From Warburgia ugandensis (taxonomy: Eukaryota > Streptophyta > Magnoliopsida > Canellales > Canellaceae), in assembly GCA_035236585.1 (NCBI GenBank), contig CP141139.1, positions 20,910,990 to 20,974,989 of the forward strand: DNA of 64,000 bases, read 5' to 3'. Below, in pieces: positions 1 through 14,538 of the stretch. The notes beneath the pieces were generated by a model that had not been told where the DNA came from, made no database searches, and worked only from the letters and a program-made list of their open reading frames with translations. Numbering within the stretch: position 1 is the stretch's first letter; each line of letters begins with the position of its first letter. The translations under genes were made by a program, and so were the position numbers.

Positions 1-115
1 AATAGTAGAATGAAGCCTAATTAGTGATAATTAAGTAATTTCTTATAAAGAGAAAATTGCATCTTAAAGGTCCAGTTTGAGCAATTTGTGCATTTTTTAC
101 ATTTGTACCCTGTGA
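1..115 (+). repeat. Satellite, partial unit at left edge
   Basis: Slightly more than half a unit of the window's main satellite. It has the landmark order used throughout: AGAATTAAGCCTAATTAG-like start, GTGATAATTAAG, then GCATTTTTTACATTTGTACCC. I call this reading direction '+'. The middle of the unit is missing or altered after 'TTTCTTATAAAG'. Similarity fades at about 115, where non-satellite DNA begins. Confidence 0.85.
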
Positions 116-2270
<2,155 letters not shown>

Positions 2271-2385
2271 TCTGTTGGGCAGTTAAGGAACATCATACTC
2301 ATAGGCTGAGTGTCGTAGAAATGAGGATAGAATTAGAAATGAAAATATTAGAGAAAATTTAGGGATAGCACCAATAGGTAACAAG

Positions 2386-2616
2386 ATGAGGGAGATTAGA
2401 CTTAGATGGTTTGGACATGTTCAAAGGAGGCCAACAACGGCACCAATTAGAAGGAGTGAGGCAATACAAGTTGAAGGTTCTAAAAGGGCAAGGGGAAGGC
2501 CCAAAAGAACGTGGATAGAAGTGGTGAGGAAAGATTTAAAAACTTTGGGACTAAATGAAGCCATGGTATTTAATAGAGTGGAATGGAGGAATAAGATTCA
2601 TGTGGCCGACCCCTAA
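2386..2616 (+). pseudogene. RTE LINE ORF2 C-terminal fragment
   Basis: A 76-codon open stretch ending in TAA. The peptide includes MREIRLRWFGHVQRRPTTAP, then RRSEAIQVEGSKRARGRPK, RTWIEVVRKDLKTLGL and the terminal KIHVADP. This is the conserved tail downstream of the reverse transcriptase in plant RTE LINEs. The first Met is internal to the original protein, so this is not a real start. The reading frame is unbroken, and the same tail occurs at 29512-29739 and 61295-61756 on the minus strand. The role of this tail is not established. It is a dead fragment because endonuclease and RT are absent. Confidence 0.85.
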
Positions 2617-2631
2617 TTGGGATAAGGTCTC

Positions 2632-2713
<82 letters not shown>
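2632..2713 (+). repeat. (GAT)n microsatellite, LINE 3' tail
   Basis: About 27 perfect GAT units directly after the LINE's GGTCTC. The other two LINE copies have only about 4 and 8 units, so this tail has probably expanded by replication slippage after insertion. Confidence 0.97.
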
Positions 2714-2884
2714 TCGAGAATCTAGACAAATCATTAAAGGTCCCGATCAACTAGATCTTGGACCACACCTAGTATTGCTTTTGGCTCATTCTTCCTTGAT
2801 GAGAATGGAATTATCAACTCCATTCATATGGTGGTGGCTAAAAATAGAAATGAATTAAGATAAAGGGAAGCCAGCGCAGCTGTG
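2714..2884. other. Short non-satellite stretch between LINE tail and SINE fragment
   Basis: About 170 bp of unrecognised DNA joining the LINE tail to the SINE fragment. It is not satellite and has no reading frame of note. Confidence 0.4.
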
Positions 2885-2952
2885 TTCCATGCCTTAAATC
2901 CATGACCTCAAAGTCACATGACGATATAACTCTATCGTTGCACCAAGGCTTC
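2885..2952 (-). mobile_element. Au-like SINE, tRNA-related half only
   Basis: On the minus strand this reads GGAAGCCTTGGTGCAACGAT, a degenerate middle, then GTCATGTGACTTTGAGGTCA and TTTAAGGCATGGAA. This matches the tRNA-derived head of the complete Au-like SINE at 10058-10235. The 3' half of the element is missing. The family is named from my knowledge of the Au SINE layout (tRNA-related head, CATGTGACC...GGTCAC core). Confidence 0.7.
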
Positions 2953-2954
2953 CA

Positions 2955-3150
2955 TTAAATGCATTAAGACAAATTAATGATAATAAAGTGATTTCCAAGA
3001 CTAAGTAGTTCAAAATATAGGGATATATATACAATTTATCTTTTAAAATAGTTAAAATATGAAATTTCACATTGTTATGTAAAATTAGACATTTTGTCAA
3101 AATTTTACATTTGCACCCCAAACCTTCTAAGACTAATTGATTTCTTGTAT
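2955..3150 (+). repeat. Satellite, one '+' unit
   Basis: One unit in + orientation, with landmarks AATTAATGATAATAAAGTGA, TTCAAAATATAGGGATATAT and CATTTGCACCCCAAACCTTC. It precedes the first orientation switch at about 3140-3180. Confidence 0.8.
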
Positions 3151-5675
3151 ACACATATCCACAAGAAAGTGACAATTAAAATATAAATCATATGCATATC
3201 CCTATATTTTGAACTAATTAATCTTGAAAATACTTATTTATCACTAATTACTCTCAATTCTACTGTTTTGAAGGTCCATGGTAAAAAAATACACAAATTA
3301 TCTAATTTTACACAAGAAAGAGTAGTTACATAGTCCAACTATATTAAATGATAACTTGTACACATATCCACATATTTTGAACATTTTAGTTTTAAAAATT
3401 TCTTAATTATTACTAATTAGGCTTAATTCTATTATTCTGAAGGTCTAGGGTACAAATGTAAAAAAGCACAAAATATCTAATTTTACACAAGAAAGAGCAA
3501 TTTCACATTCTAATTATATTAAAAGATAAATTGTATACATATCCCTATATATTGAATATTTTAGTCTTAAAAATCACTTAATTAATACTTATTAGGCTTA
3601 ATTTTACTATTTTAAAGGTCTAAGGTATAAATGTAAAGCATCCACAAAATATGTAATTTTACACAAGAAAGAGAAATTTCACATTCAAACTATATTAAAA
3701 GATAAATTGTATACATATCCCTATATTTTGAATATTTTAGTCATAGAAATCACTTAATTATCCCTAATTTGGCATAATTCTACTATTTTAAAGGTCCATG
3801 GTACAAAGGAAAAAAATACACAAAATACCTAATTTTATACAAGAAAGAGAAATTTCACATTTCAAATATTTTAAAAGATAAATTGTATACATATCCCTAT
3901 ATTTTTAATATTTTAGCCTTTGAAATCACTTAATTATCACTAATTAGGCTTCATTCTATTGTTTTGAAAGTCTAGGGAACAAATGTAAAAAATGCATAAA
4001 AATATCTAATTTTACACAAGAAAGAGCAATATCATATTCCAACTATTTTAAAAAATAAATTGTATATATATTCATAGATTTTGAATATTTTAGTCTTAGA
4101 AATCACTTAATTACAACCAATTATGCTTAATTCTACTATTTTATAGGTCTAAGGTGCAAATGTAAAAAATACATAAAATATCTAATTTTATAAAAGAAAT
4201 ACCAATTTTACATTTCAACTATATTAAAAGATAAATTGTATACATATCCCTATATTTTGAATATTTTAGTCTTAAAAATCACTCAATTATCACTAATTTA
4301 ACTTAATTCTACTATTTTTAAGTTGCAAGGTACAAATTAAAAAATCCTAAAATATTTAATTCCACACAAGAAGAGCAATTCAAGAATCCAACTATTTTAA
4401 AAGATAAATTATATACATATCCGTATATTTTTAACTAATTAGACTTGGAAATCACTTAATTATCACTAATTTGTCTTAATTCAACTACTTTAAAAGCCCA
4501 AGGTACAAATGTAAAAAATGCACAAAATATTTAATTTTACAGAAAAAAAGAGCAATTTTAAATTCTAACTATATAAAAGGATAAATTGTATACATATACA
4601 TATATTTTGAATATTTTAGTCTTAAAAATCACTTAATTGTCACTAATTAGGCTCACTTCTACTATTTTGTAGGTCCAGGTTACAAATGTAAAAAATGCAC
4701 AAAATATTTAATTTTACACAATAAAGAGCAATTTTGCATTCCAACTATATTAAAAGATAAATTGTATACATATCGCTATATTATGAATATTTTAAACCTA
4801 ATAAGAACTTAATTATCGTTGATTAGGCTTAATTCTACCATTTTAAAGGTCCTTGGTACAAATGTAAAAAATCCACAAAATATTAAATTTTACACAAGAA
4901 AGAGCAATTTCAAATTCCAGCTACATTAAAAGATTAATTATATTCATATCCCTATATTTTGAATATTTTAGTCTTAGAAAGCACTTAATCATCACTAATT
5001 AAGCTTAATTCTACTATTTTAAAGGTCTAAGGTACAAATATAAAAAATGCACAAAATATCTAATTTTACATAAGAAAGAGTAATTTCACATTCCAACAAT
5101 ATTAAAAGATAAATTTTATACATATCCTTATATTTTGAATATTTTTCTCATAGAGATCACTTAATTATCACTAATTAACATAATTCTATTATTTTGAATG
5201 TCTGTGGTACAGATGTAAAAAATTGACAAAAAAACTAATTTTACATAGGAAAGTGTAATTTCATATTCCAACTATATTAAAAGATAAATTATATACATAT
5301 CCAAATATTTTGATTTTTTTAGTCTTAAAAATATATTAATTATCATGAATTAGGCGTAATTCTACCCTTTTGAAGGTCTAGGGTACAAATGTGAAAATTG
5401 CACAAAATATCTAGTTTTACACCAGAAAGAGTAATCTCACATTGCAACTATTTTAAAACAAAAATTACAAACATATCCCTATATTTTAAATATTTTAGTC
5501 TTAGAAATCACTCAATTATCACTAATTAAGCTTAATTCTACCATTTTGAAGGTCTAAGGAGCAAAATATCTAATTTTATGCAAGAAAGAGCAATTTCATA
5601 TTCCAATTATATTAAAAGATATATTGTATATATATCACTATATTTTTAATATCTAATTTAATAGAAGAAAGAGTA
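3151..5675 (-). repeat. Satellite array, inverted block 1
   Basis: About 14 units in minus orientation, recognised by AAGAAAGAGCAATTTCACAT, TATACATATCCCTATATTTT and ATCACTTAATTATCACTAAT repeating every 165-180 bp. Units look roughly 10-20% diverged from one another. The block from 3345 onward is matched in order by 38232-41065. At about 5676 the array flips to + with no insert between. Confidence 0.93.
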
Positions 5676-8600
5676 ATCAAAATAGTAGAATTAAGCTAAA
5701 TTAGGGACAATTAAGTGACTTCTAATACAAAAATATTCAAAACATAAGGATATGTATAAAATTTACATTTTAATTTAGTTGGAATTAAATTTCACTTTAT
5801 TGTATAAAATTAGATATTTTGTGGATTTTTTACAATTGTGCCCTGGACCTTTAAAATAGTATAATTAAGCCCAATTTGTAATAATTAGTTGATTTCTAAG
5901 ACAAAAATATTAAAAATATAGGGATATGTATACAATTTATCTTTTAAAATAGTTGGAATGTGAAATTGTCCTTTCTTGTATAAAATTAGATATTTTCCTT
6001 ATTTATTATATTTGTACCCTAAACCTTTAAAATAATAGAATTAAGACTAATCAGTGATAATTAAGTAATTTCTAAGACTAAAAATTCAAAATATGGGGAT
6101 ATGTATACAATGTATCTTTTAATATAGTTGGAATATGAAATTGCTCTTTCTTATGTAAAATTAGATATTTTGAGAATTTTTTACATTTGTGCCCTGGACC
6201 TTGAAAATAGTAGAATTAATCTTAATTAGTGATAACTAAATGATTTCTAAGGCCAAATATTCAAAATATAGGGATATGTACACAATTTATCTTTTAAAAT
6301 AGTTGACACATGAAATTAGATATTTTGTGTATTTAATACATTTGTACCATGGACCTTTAAAATAGGAGAATTAAGCTAAATTAATGATAATTAAGTTATT
6401 TCTAAGACTAAAATATTTAAAATATAGGATATGTATATTATTTATCTTTTAATATTGTTGGAATGCGAAACTACTCTCTTCTGTAAAATTAAATATTTTG
6501 TGTATTTTTTAATATGTACCCTAGACCTTTAAAATAAGCCTAATTGGTGATAATTAAGCAATTTTTAAGACTAAAATATTCAAAATATAGGGATATGTTT
6601 ACAACCTATCTTTTAATATAGTTGGAATGTGAAATTTCTCTTTCTTATGTAAAATTAGATATTTTGTGCATTTTTACATTCGTACACTGAATTTTCACAA
6701 CATTAGAATTGAGATATATTAGTTATAATTAAGTGATTTTCTAGGCTAATTAGTTCAAAATATAGGGATATGTATACAATTTATCTTCCAAAATTTATAC
6801 AATTTTAAAATTCCTTTTCTTGTGTAAAATTAAATATTTTATATATATTTTTGCATTTGTACCATAGACCTACAAAATAGTAGAGCTAAGCAAAATAGTG
6901 ATAATTAAGGAATTTCTACAACTAAAATATTCAAAATATATGGATATGTATACAATTTAACTTTTAATTTAGTTGCAATGTGAAATAGCTCTTTCTTTTG
7001 CAAAATTACATATTTTTGCATTTTTACATTTCTGCACTGAACCAGCAAAATAGTATAATTAAGCCTAACTAGTGATAATTAAGTAATTTTTACGACTAAA
7101 ATATTCAAAATATAGGCATATATATACAATCTATCTTTCAAAATAGTTGGAAGGTGAAATTGTTCTTGTCTAAAGTTAGATATTTTGTGCATTTTTTACA
7201 TTTGTACCCTTGACCTTTAAAACAGTAAAATTAAGCCTAATTAGTGATAATTATGCAATTTCTAAGACTAATATAGGGATATGTATAAAATTTAACTTGT
7301 AATATCGTTGAAATGTGAAATTATTATTTATTTTCCAAAATTAGATATTTTGTACATTTTTTATATTTGTACATAGACCTTCAAAATAGTAGAATTAAAC
7401 ACAATTAGCGATAATTAAGTAATTTTTAAGACTAAAAATTTCAAAATATAGGGATATCTATACAATTTATCTTTTAAAATAGTTGAAATTCAAATTTGCT
7501 CATTCTTGTGGAAAATTAGATATTATGTGTATTTTTTACATTTGTACCCATTACCTTTAAAAAGGTAGAATTAAGCCTTATTAATGATAATTAAGTTATT
7601 TCTAAGACTAAAATATTCAAAATATTTGGATATGTATGAAACTTATCTTTTATTATACTAGAATGTAAAATTGCTCTTTCTTGTGTAAAATTAGATATTT
7701 TGTGCATTTTTTATATTTATACCCTCAGCCTTCAAAATAGTTGAATTAAGACTAATTAGTGATAATTAAATAAATTTTAAGACTAAAATATTCAAAATAT
7801 AGGGATATGTATACAATTTGTCTTTAAAAATAGTTGGAATGCCAAATTACTCTTTCTTGTGTAAAATTTGATGTATTATGTATTTTTTACATTTGTACCC
7901 TTGACCTTCAAAATAGTAGAATTAAGCCTAATTAGTGATAATTAAGCGATTTATAAGAATAAAATACTCAAAATATAGGGATATATATACAATATACCTT
8001 TTAAAAATGTTGGAATATGAAATTAAACTTTCTTGTGCAAAATTAAATACTTTGTGCTTTTTTTCATTTGTACCATAAACATTCAAATAGTAGAATTATG
8101 AAAAATTAGTGATAATTAAGTGATTTCTAAGACTAAGATATTCAAAATATAGGAAAATGTATACAATATATCTTTAAAAATAGTTAGAATGTGAAATTGT
8201 TCTTTCTTGTGTAAAATTAGATATTTTGTGCATTTTTTACATTTGTACCCTGGATTTTCAAAATAGTATGATTAAGATACATTAGTGATAATTAAGTGAT
8301 TTTCTGGACTAATTGGTTCAAAATATAGGGATATGTATACAATTTATCTTTTAAAATAGTTGAAATATAGAATTCCTCTTTCTTGTGCAAAATTAGATAT
8401 TTTGCTCTTTTTTGCATTTGAACCCTAGACCCTCAAAACATTAGAATTAAGTTAGATTGGTGATAATTAAGGGATTTCTCAAATGGAAAGATTCAAAATA
8501 GATGGATATGTAAACATTTTATCTTTTAATTTAGCTGGAATGTGAAATTGCTCTTTCTTTTGCAAAATTAGATATTTTGTGCATTTTTTATATTTGTACC

Positions 8601-10057
8601 TTAGACCTTCAAAATAGTAGAATTAAGCATAATTAGTGATAAATAAGTAATTTATAAAACTAAAATATTAAAAATATAGGGATATTTGTGCAATAGGTCT
8701 TTTAAAATAGTTGGACTCTAAAATTTCTCTTGTGTAAAATTTCATATTTTGTGCTTTTTTGCATTTGTATTATGGACCTTCAAAATAGTAGAATTAAGCC
8801 AAATTAGTGATAATTAAGTGATTTTCTGGACTAATTGGTTCAAAATATAGGGATATGTATACAATTTATCTTTTAAAATAGTTGAAATATAGAATTCCTC
8901 TTTCTTGTGCAAAATTAGATATTTTGCTCTTTTTTGCATTTGAACCCTAGACCCTCAAAACATTAGAATTAAGTTAGATTGGTGATAATTAAGGGATTTC
9001 TCAAATGGAAAGATTCAAAATAGATGGATATGTAAACATTTTATCTTTTAATTTAGCTGGAATGTGAAATTGCTCTTTCTTTTGCAAAATTAGATATTTT
9101 GTGCATTTTTTATATTTGTACCTTAGACCTTCAAAATAGTAGAATTAAGCATAATTAGTGATAAATAAGTAATTTATAAAACTAAAATATTAAAAATATA
9201 GGGATATTTGTGCAATAGGTCTTTTAAAATAGTTGGAATCTAAAATTTCTCTTGTGTAAAATTTCATATTTTGTGCTTTTTTGCATTTGTATTATGGACC
9301 TTCAAAATAGTAGAATTAAGCCAAATTAGTAATAATTAATGGATTTTTATGATTAAAATATTTAAAAAATATAAATATGTATACAATTTATCTTTTAAAA
9401 TAGTTAGAATGTAAAATTGCTATTTATTTTGTAATATTAGACATTTTTCACATTTCTATCCTGGACATCCAAAACAATAGAATTAAGCCTAATTAGTGAT
9501 ACTTAAGTAACATCTAGGGCTAAAATATTCAAAATATAGGGATATATATACAATTTATCTTTTAAAATAGTGGGAATGTAAAATTGCTCTTTTTTGTGTA
9601 AAATTGGATATTTTCTGCATTTTTTACATTTGTAACCTGTACCTTTAAAATAGTAGAATTAAGCCTAGTTAGTGATAATGATAATTAAGTAATTTCTAAG
9701 AATAATATAGGGATATGTATACAATTTATCTTTTAATATAGTTGAAATGTGAAATTTCTATTTCCTTTGCAAAATTAAATATTTTGTGCATTTTTTACAA
9801 TTGTACCCTGGTCCTTCAAAACAGTAGAATTAAGCCTAATCACTGATAATTAAGTGATTTCTAAGACTAAAATATTCAAAATATAGAGATATATATACAA
9901 TTTACCTTTTTATATAGTTGGAATGTGAAATTGCTCTTTCTTGTGTTAAATTAGATATTTGCACATTTTTTACATTCATACCTTGGATCTCCGAAATAAT
10001 AGAATTAAGCCTAATTAGTGATAATTAAGTGACTTCTAACACTAAAATTTTCAAAAT
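5676..10057 (+). repeat. Satellite array, direct block 2a
   Basis: About 25 head-to-tail + units of about 176 bp. Ordered landmarks per unit are TAGAATTAAGCCTAATTAGT, GATAATTAAGTGATTTCTAA, CAAAATATAGGGATATGTAT, CTTTTAATATAGTTGGAATG, GAAATTGCTCTTTCTTGTGT and TGCATTTTTTACATTTGTAC. There is no open frame of significance, and no shorter internal period is obvious. It includes a recent three-unit duplication at 8281-9324 and ends at a SINE insertion. The function of the satellite is unknown. The unit length is typical of plant centromeric repeats, but that alone does not prove a centromere. Confidence 0.95.
8281..9324 (+). repeat. 522-bp tandem duplication of three satellite units
   Basis: 8281-8802 and 8803-9324 are almost identical, in contrast to the 10-20% differences among neighbouring single units. 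One of the few differences is GGACTCTAAAA at about 8713 versus GGAATCTAAAA at about 9235. The offset of 522 bp is three units. The related stretch at 62810-63330 carries this three-unit block once only. Unequal exchange in this copy is the simplest explanation. Confidence 0.92.
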
Positions 10058-10235
10058 AAGGGCAGCCTCGAGGCACGAAGTTCCCGCCTATGCAGCGTCT
10101 GGGGAAGGGGCAGGCTATAATGGCCTAAAGTAGGCAGCTTTACCTTGTATTTTTGCAAAAGGTTGATTCCATGCCTTAAACACGTGACCTCAAGGTCACA
10201 TGACAACAACTTTTATTGTTGCACCAAGGCTCCCC
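10058..10235 (-). mobile_element. Au-like SINE, complete, with 8-bp target duplication
   Basis: A 178-bp GC-richer insert in the satellite. On the minus strand it begins GGGGAGCCTTGGTGCAACAA, the tRNA-like head with degenerate A box, followed by CATGTGACCTTGAGGTCACG near the B box. It continues through the body (TGCATAGGCGGGAACTTCGT) and ends CTCGAGGCTGCCCTT, with a very short T tail. This order matches the Au SINE of flowering plants. TTCAAAAT flanks it exactly (10050-10057 and 10236-10243). SINEs are copied by LINE enzymes and transcribed by RNA polymerase III. The B box is eroded, so it is probably inactive. Confidence 0.9.
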
Positions 10236-13034
10236 TTCAAAATGTAGGTATATATTTACAACTTGTCTTTTAATATAGTTGGAATTTTAAATTTCTATTT
10301 CTTATGTTAAGTTAGATATTTTGTGCATTTTTACATTTGTACCCTCATTGTTCAAAATAGTAGAATTAAGCCTAATTAGTGATAATTAACTCATTTCTAT
10401 GACTAAAATATTAAAAATATAGGGATATGTATACAACTTCACTTTTAATGCAGTTGGAATGTGAAATTGCTCTTTCTTGTTTAAAATTAGATAATTTATG
10501 TACATTTTATATTTTACAAAGTACCTTCAAAAGAGTAGAATTAGGCCTAATTAGTGACCATTAAGTGATTTTAAGGACTAAAATATTCAAAATATAGGAA
10601 AATGTCTACAATTTATGTTTAAAAATAGTTATAATGTGAAATTAATCCATGTGTAAAATTAGATATTTTGTGCATTTTTGCATTTGTACCCTAAACATTC
10701 ATAATAGTAGAATTAATCCAAATTAGTGATAATTAAGTGATTTATAAGACTAAAATATTAAAAATATAGGGATATGTATACAATTTATCTCTTAATATAT
10801 TTGGAATGTGAAATTACTCTTTCTTTTGAAAAATTAGATATTTTGTGCATTTTTTACATTTGTACTCTTGACCTACAAAATAGTAGATTAAGCCTAATTT
10901 GTGATAATTAAGTGATTTTTAAAATTAAAATATTCAAAATCTTTTTATATGTATACAATTTATCTTTTAAAATAGATGTAATGTGAGATTGCTCTTTCTT
11001 GTGTGAAATTAGATATTTTATGCATTTTTTACATTTGTTCTCAATCCTCCAAAATAGTGGAATTATTCCTAATTTGTGATAATTAAGTGATTTCTATGAC
11101 TAAAATATTAAAAATAAAGGAATATGTATATAGTTTATCTTTTAATATATTTGGAATGTGAAATTGCACTTTCTTGTATGAAATAAGATATTTTATGCCT
11201 TTTTTACATTTGCACCCTCAACCTTCAAAATAGTAGAATTAAGCCTAATAGTCATGTGATTACTAAGACTAAAATATTCAAAATATAGAGATATTTATAA
11301 AAATTATCTTTTAAAATAGTTGAAATTTGAAGTAGCTATTTCTTGTGTAAAAATAGATATTTTATGCATTTTTTATATTTGTACCCTAGACCATTACAAT
11401 AGTAGAATTAAGCTTAATCAGTGATAATTAACTGATTTCTAAGACTAAAATATTCAAAATATAGGAATATATATAATTTATCTTTTAATATAATTTGAAT
11501 GTGAAATTGATCTTTCTTGTGTAAAAATAGATATTTTGTGCATTTTTGACATTTGTACCCTAGATCTTTAAAACAATAGAATTAAGCCAGTTAGTAATAA
11601 TTAAGTGATTTCTACAACTAATATTTGGATATGTATACAATTTATCTTTTAATATCGTTGAAATGTGAAATTGCTCTTTGTTTTACGAAGTTAGACATTT
11701 TTTGAATTTTTTACATCTATACCATAGACCTTTAAAATAATATAATTAAGCCTAATTAGTGATAATGAAGCAATTTCTTAGAATAATATAGGAATATGTG
11801 TACAATTTATCTTTTAATATAGTTGAAATGTGAAATATCTCTTTCTTTTACAAAATTAAATATTTTGTGCATTTTTTACATTTGTACCCTAGACCTTTAA
11901 AATAGTAGAATTAAGCCTAATTAGTGATAATTAAGTAATTTCTAAGATTAAAATATTCAAAATTGGAATGTAAAATTAGATATTTTGTGCATTTTTTACA
12001 TTTGTACCTTGGACCTTCAAAATAATAGAATTAAGATAAATTAGTGATAATTATGTGATTTTTAACACTAAAATATTCAAAATATAGGGATATGTATACA
12101 ATTTATCCTTTAATATAGTTGGAATGTGAAATTGCTCTTTCATTTCCAACATTAGATATTTTGCGCATTTTTTCATTTGTATCCTAAACTTTCAATATAG
12201 TAGAAATGAACCAAATTAGTGATAATTAAGTGATTTCTAAGACTAAAGTATTAAAAATATAGAGATATGTATACAATTTATCTTTTAAAATAGTTTGAAT
12301 GCGAGATTGCTCTTTCTTGTGTAAAAATTAATATTTTGTTCATTATTTATATTTATAACTTGGACCTTAAAAAAAGTAGAATTAAGCCTAATTAGTTATA
12401 ATTGAGTAATTTCTAACACTAAAATATTTAAAATATAGGGATATATATTCAATTTATCTTTTTATATAATTGGAATCCTAAATTGCTCTTTCTTGTGTAA
12501 AATTAGATATTTTGTGCTTTTTTGTATTTGTACCCTAGACCTTTAAAGCAATAGAATTAAGCCAAATTAGTGATAATTAAGTAATTTCTAAGACTAAAAT
12601 ATTAAAAATATTGGGATAGGTATACAATTTATCTTTTTAAATAATTGGAATGTAGAATTGCTCCTTGTGTAAAATATATCTTGTGCTTTTTGTATTTGTA
12701 CCCTGGAACTTCAAAATAGTATTATTAAGCCCAATTCATTACAATTAAGTGATTTTTTAAGACTAAAAAATTCAAATTTTAGGAATATGTATACAATTTA
12801 TCTTTTAATATAATTGGAATGTGAAATTGCTCTTTCTTAGGCAAAATTAGATATTTTGTGCATTTTTGATACCTTCAAAATAGTAGAATTAAATCTAATT
12901 AGTGATAATTAAGTGATTACTGAGATTAAAAATTTCAAAATATACGGATATGTATACAACTTATCTTTTAATATAGTTGGAATGTGAAAGTGCTCTTTCT
13001 TGTGTAAAATTTGATATTTTATGTATTTTTTATG
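10236..13034 (+). repeat. Satellite array, direct block 2b
   Basis: About 16 + units following the SINE. Several are internally shortened (for example near 11940-11980, where about 60 bp is missing). The block ends at the left terminus of the CACTA transposon at 13035. Confidence 0.95.
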
Positions 13035-13062
13035 CATTACTACATATGGGGCTTTTAAAGTC
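13035..13062 (+). repeat. CACTA left terminal inverted repeat
   Basis: A 28-bp terminus with CATTACTAC in place of canonical CACTACTAC. It pairs with 24485-24512 on the opposite strand with about five mismatches. Confidence 0.9.
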
Positions 13063-13630
13063 CATTAAAAGTGATAATAGAAGTCACTTAGTAAGCAACT
13101 TTTATTGAGCCAACATGGAAAGTCAACGACTTTTAAAGTCATTTACATAAATGACTTTAAAGGTCACAAACTTTTAAAGTCATTTTTTGCAAGTGACTTC
13201 AAAAGTCAAACATTTTTTAAGTTGTTTATATGAAAATGACTTCTAAAGTCACAAACTTTAGAAGTCTTTTTTTTCTAAGCAACTTCAAAAGTCAAAAGTA
13301 CCACATTTTGATGAACTTTTGAAGTCACTTATACGAAAATGACTTCTAAAGCGGGTGACTTTAGAAGTCATTTTCATGTAAGCGACTTCAAAAGTGTTTG
13401 ACTTTTGAAGTCACTTACAATAAACGACTTTAAAAGTGGGTTACTTTTGAAGTCTTTTCTATATAAGTGACATCAAAACTCACATTTTGATGGACTTTTA
13501 AAGTGGTTTTATCTTAAATGAATTAAAAAATTCTAATCTTTTAAAGTCTTTTTTTTTTTTTAAATGACTTTAAAAATTATGTAGTTTCAAGTTGTTTATT
13601 GAAAAATGACTTTAAAAGTATTTTTTTAAA
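13050..13630. repeat. CACTA left subterminal repeat region
   Basis: More than a dozen direct and inverted copies of an ACTTTTAAAGTCATTT or GACTTCTAAAGTC motif, spaced about 20-40 bp apart, many forming near-palindromes (TGACTTTAAAAGT). In En/Spm, subterminal repeats of this kind are the binding sites of the TNPA protein. That role is inferred here by analogy. Confidence 0.85.
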
Positions 13631-14538
13631 ATTTATTTTTAGAGCTCCACCACCTATATACAATTGAATAACAAACATCCCATATATGTACACCTGATAC
13701 TCAAATAATGTTTATAAACATTAAAAACTTGTTAATATACAACATTCATCCACTTCTTGATACAATACACCTAATACTTCAATATCCCCAAACATGGAAA
13801 ACCAACAACCACTACAATGCATCCACATTTTAATATATTGATACATTACCACTTGTGTATACATTGAATAACAAACATTCTATGCACTTAATACTTCAAA
13901 CAATCTTTATAAACATGAAAATCCAAACATCATATACACCTAGCTAATACTTCAATCTCCATACACATTCAAAACCACCATCCATTACCACCTGTGTATA
14001 CCAAGAATAACAAACATTCTATACACCTTACACAAACAATCTTTATAAACATGAAAAACCAAACATCCAATACAACATGCATCACTTCTTTCTTGATACC
14101 TCGAATCGTTCTTAAAATATAACACCTAATACATCCATAATGGCTACAAAACATACATACTCATCATTATCCATCCACATCTATCTTGAAAATAATTTAT
14201 GTAAGAAACTACAACATATGCATTGTCTATAACATCCACATTCACTTCATCTGTAAATCCATACACATTTACATTTACTTTCACACTCTAAGTAACCCTC
14301 TCATTCTACATCTCATAAAAGTTATATAATTCAATTGCAATGTATTCACTTCATGTTCAAGCTCCAAATTTACTTCATCCATACTCATTTATTCCCACAC
14401 TCCAAATTTTCACTCATTCATTGCTTCAAGTACAATATATATATGAAAGAAAATAATAAAATCTAAAGGAACACACACAAGTCAATGATAAAAATACTTT
14501 ATTATGTATTTAAAGTTCATGTAGTTACTCCAAGTGAT
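13631..14538. other. CACTA 3' non-coding region with imperfect repeats
   Basis: Between the subterminal repeats and the stop codon of the TNPA/ULP1-like gene. It holds at least three imperfect copies of a block with GAATAACAAACAT and CTTTATAAACATGAAAA (starting near 13666, 13866 and 14005). It presumably contains the 3' untranslated region of the minus-strand gene. No protein is recognised. Confidence 0.55.

Larger units (their letters stand above)
2271..2713 (+). mobile_element. RTE-type LINE, 5'-truncated copy with long (GAT)n tail
   Basis: The 3' end of a non-LTR retrotransposon of the same family as the copies at 29485-32625 and 61256-61864. It starts inside the post-reverse-transcriptase region (GGCAGTTAAGGAACATCATA, matching the minus strand near 29890). 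It has lost about 35 bp internally near 2325 relative to those copies, runs to the shared C-terminus and stop, and ends in an uninterrupted GAT microsatellite. RTE-clade LINEs characteristically end in short microsatellites instead of poly(A). The hexamer GATGTC lies just before the 5' end and just after the tail. It could be the target duplication, but it is short and overlaps the tail motif. Confidence 0.85.

Noticed and set aside
2894-3175. 93-codon minus-strand frame
   Set aside because: It is a chance frame joining the SINE fragment to satellite sequence.
3151-13034. Possible CRISPR-like or phage-type repeat array
   Set aside because: Units abut with no unique spacers, are about 176 bp long and drift gradually: a eukaryotic satellite.
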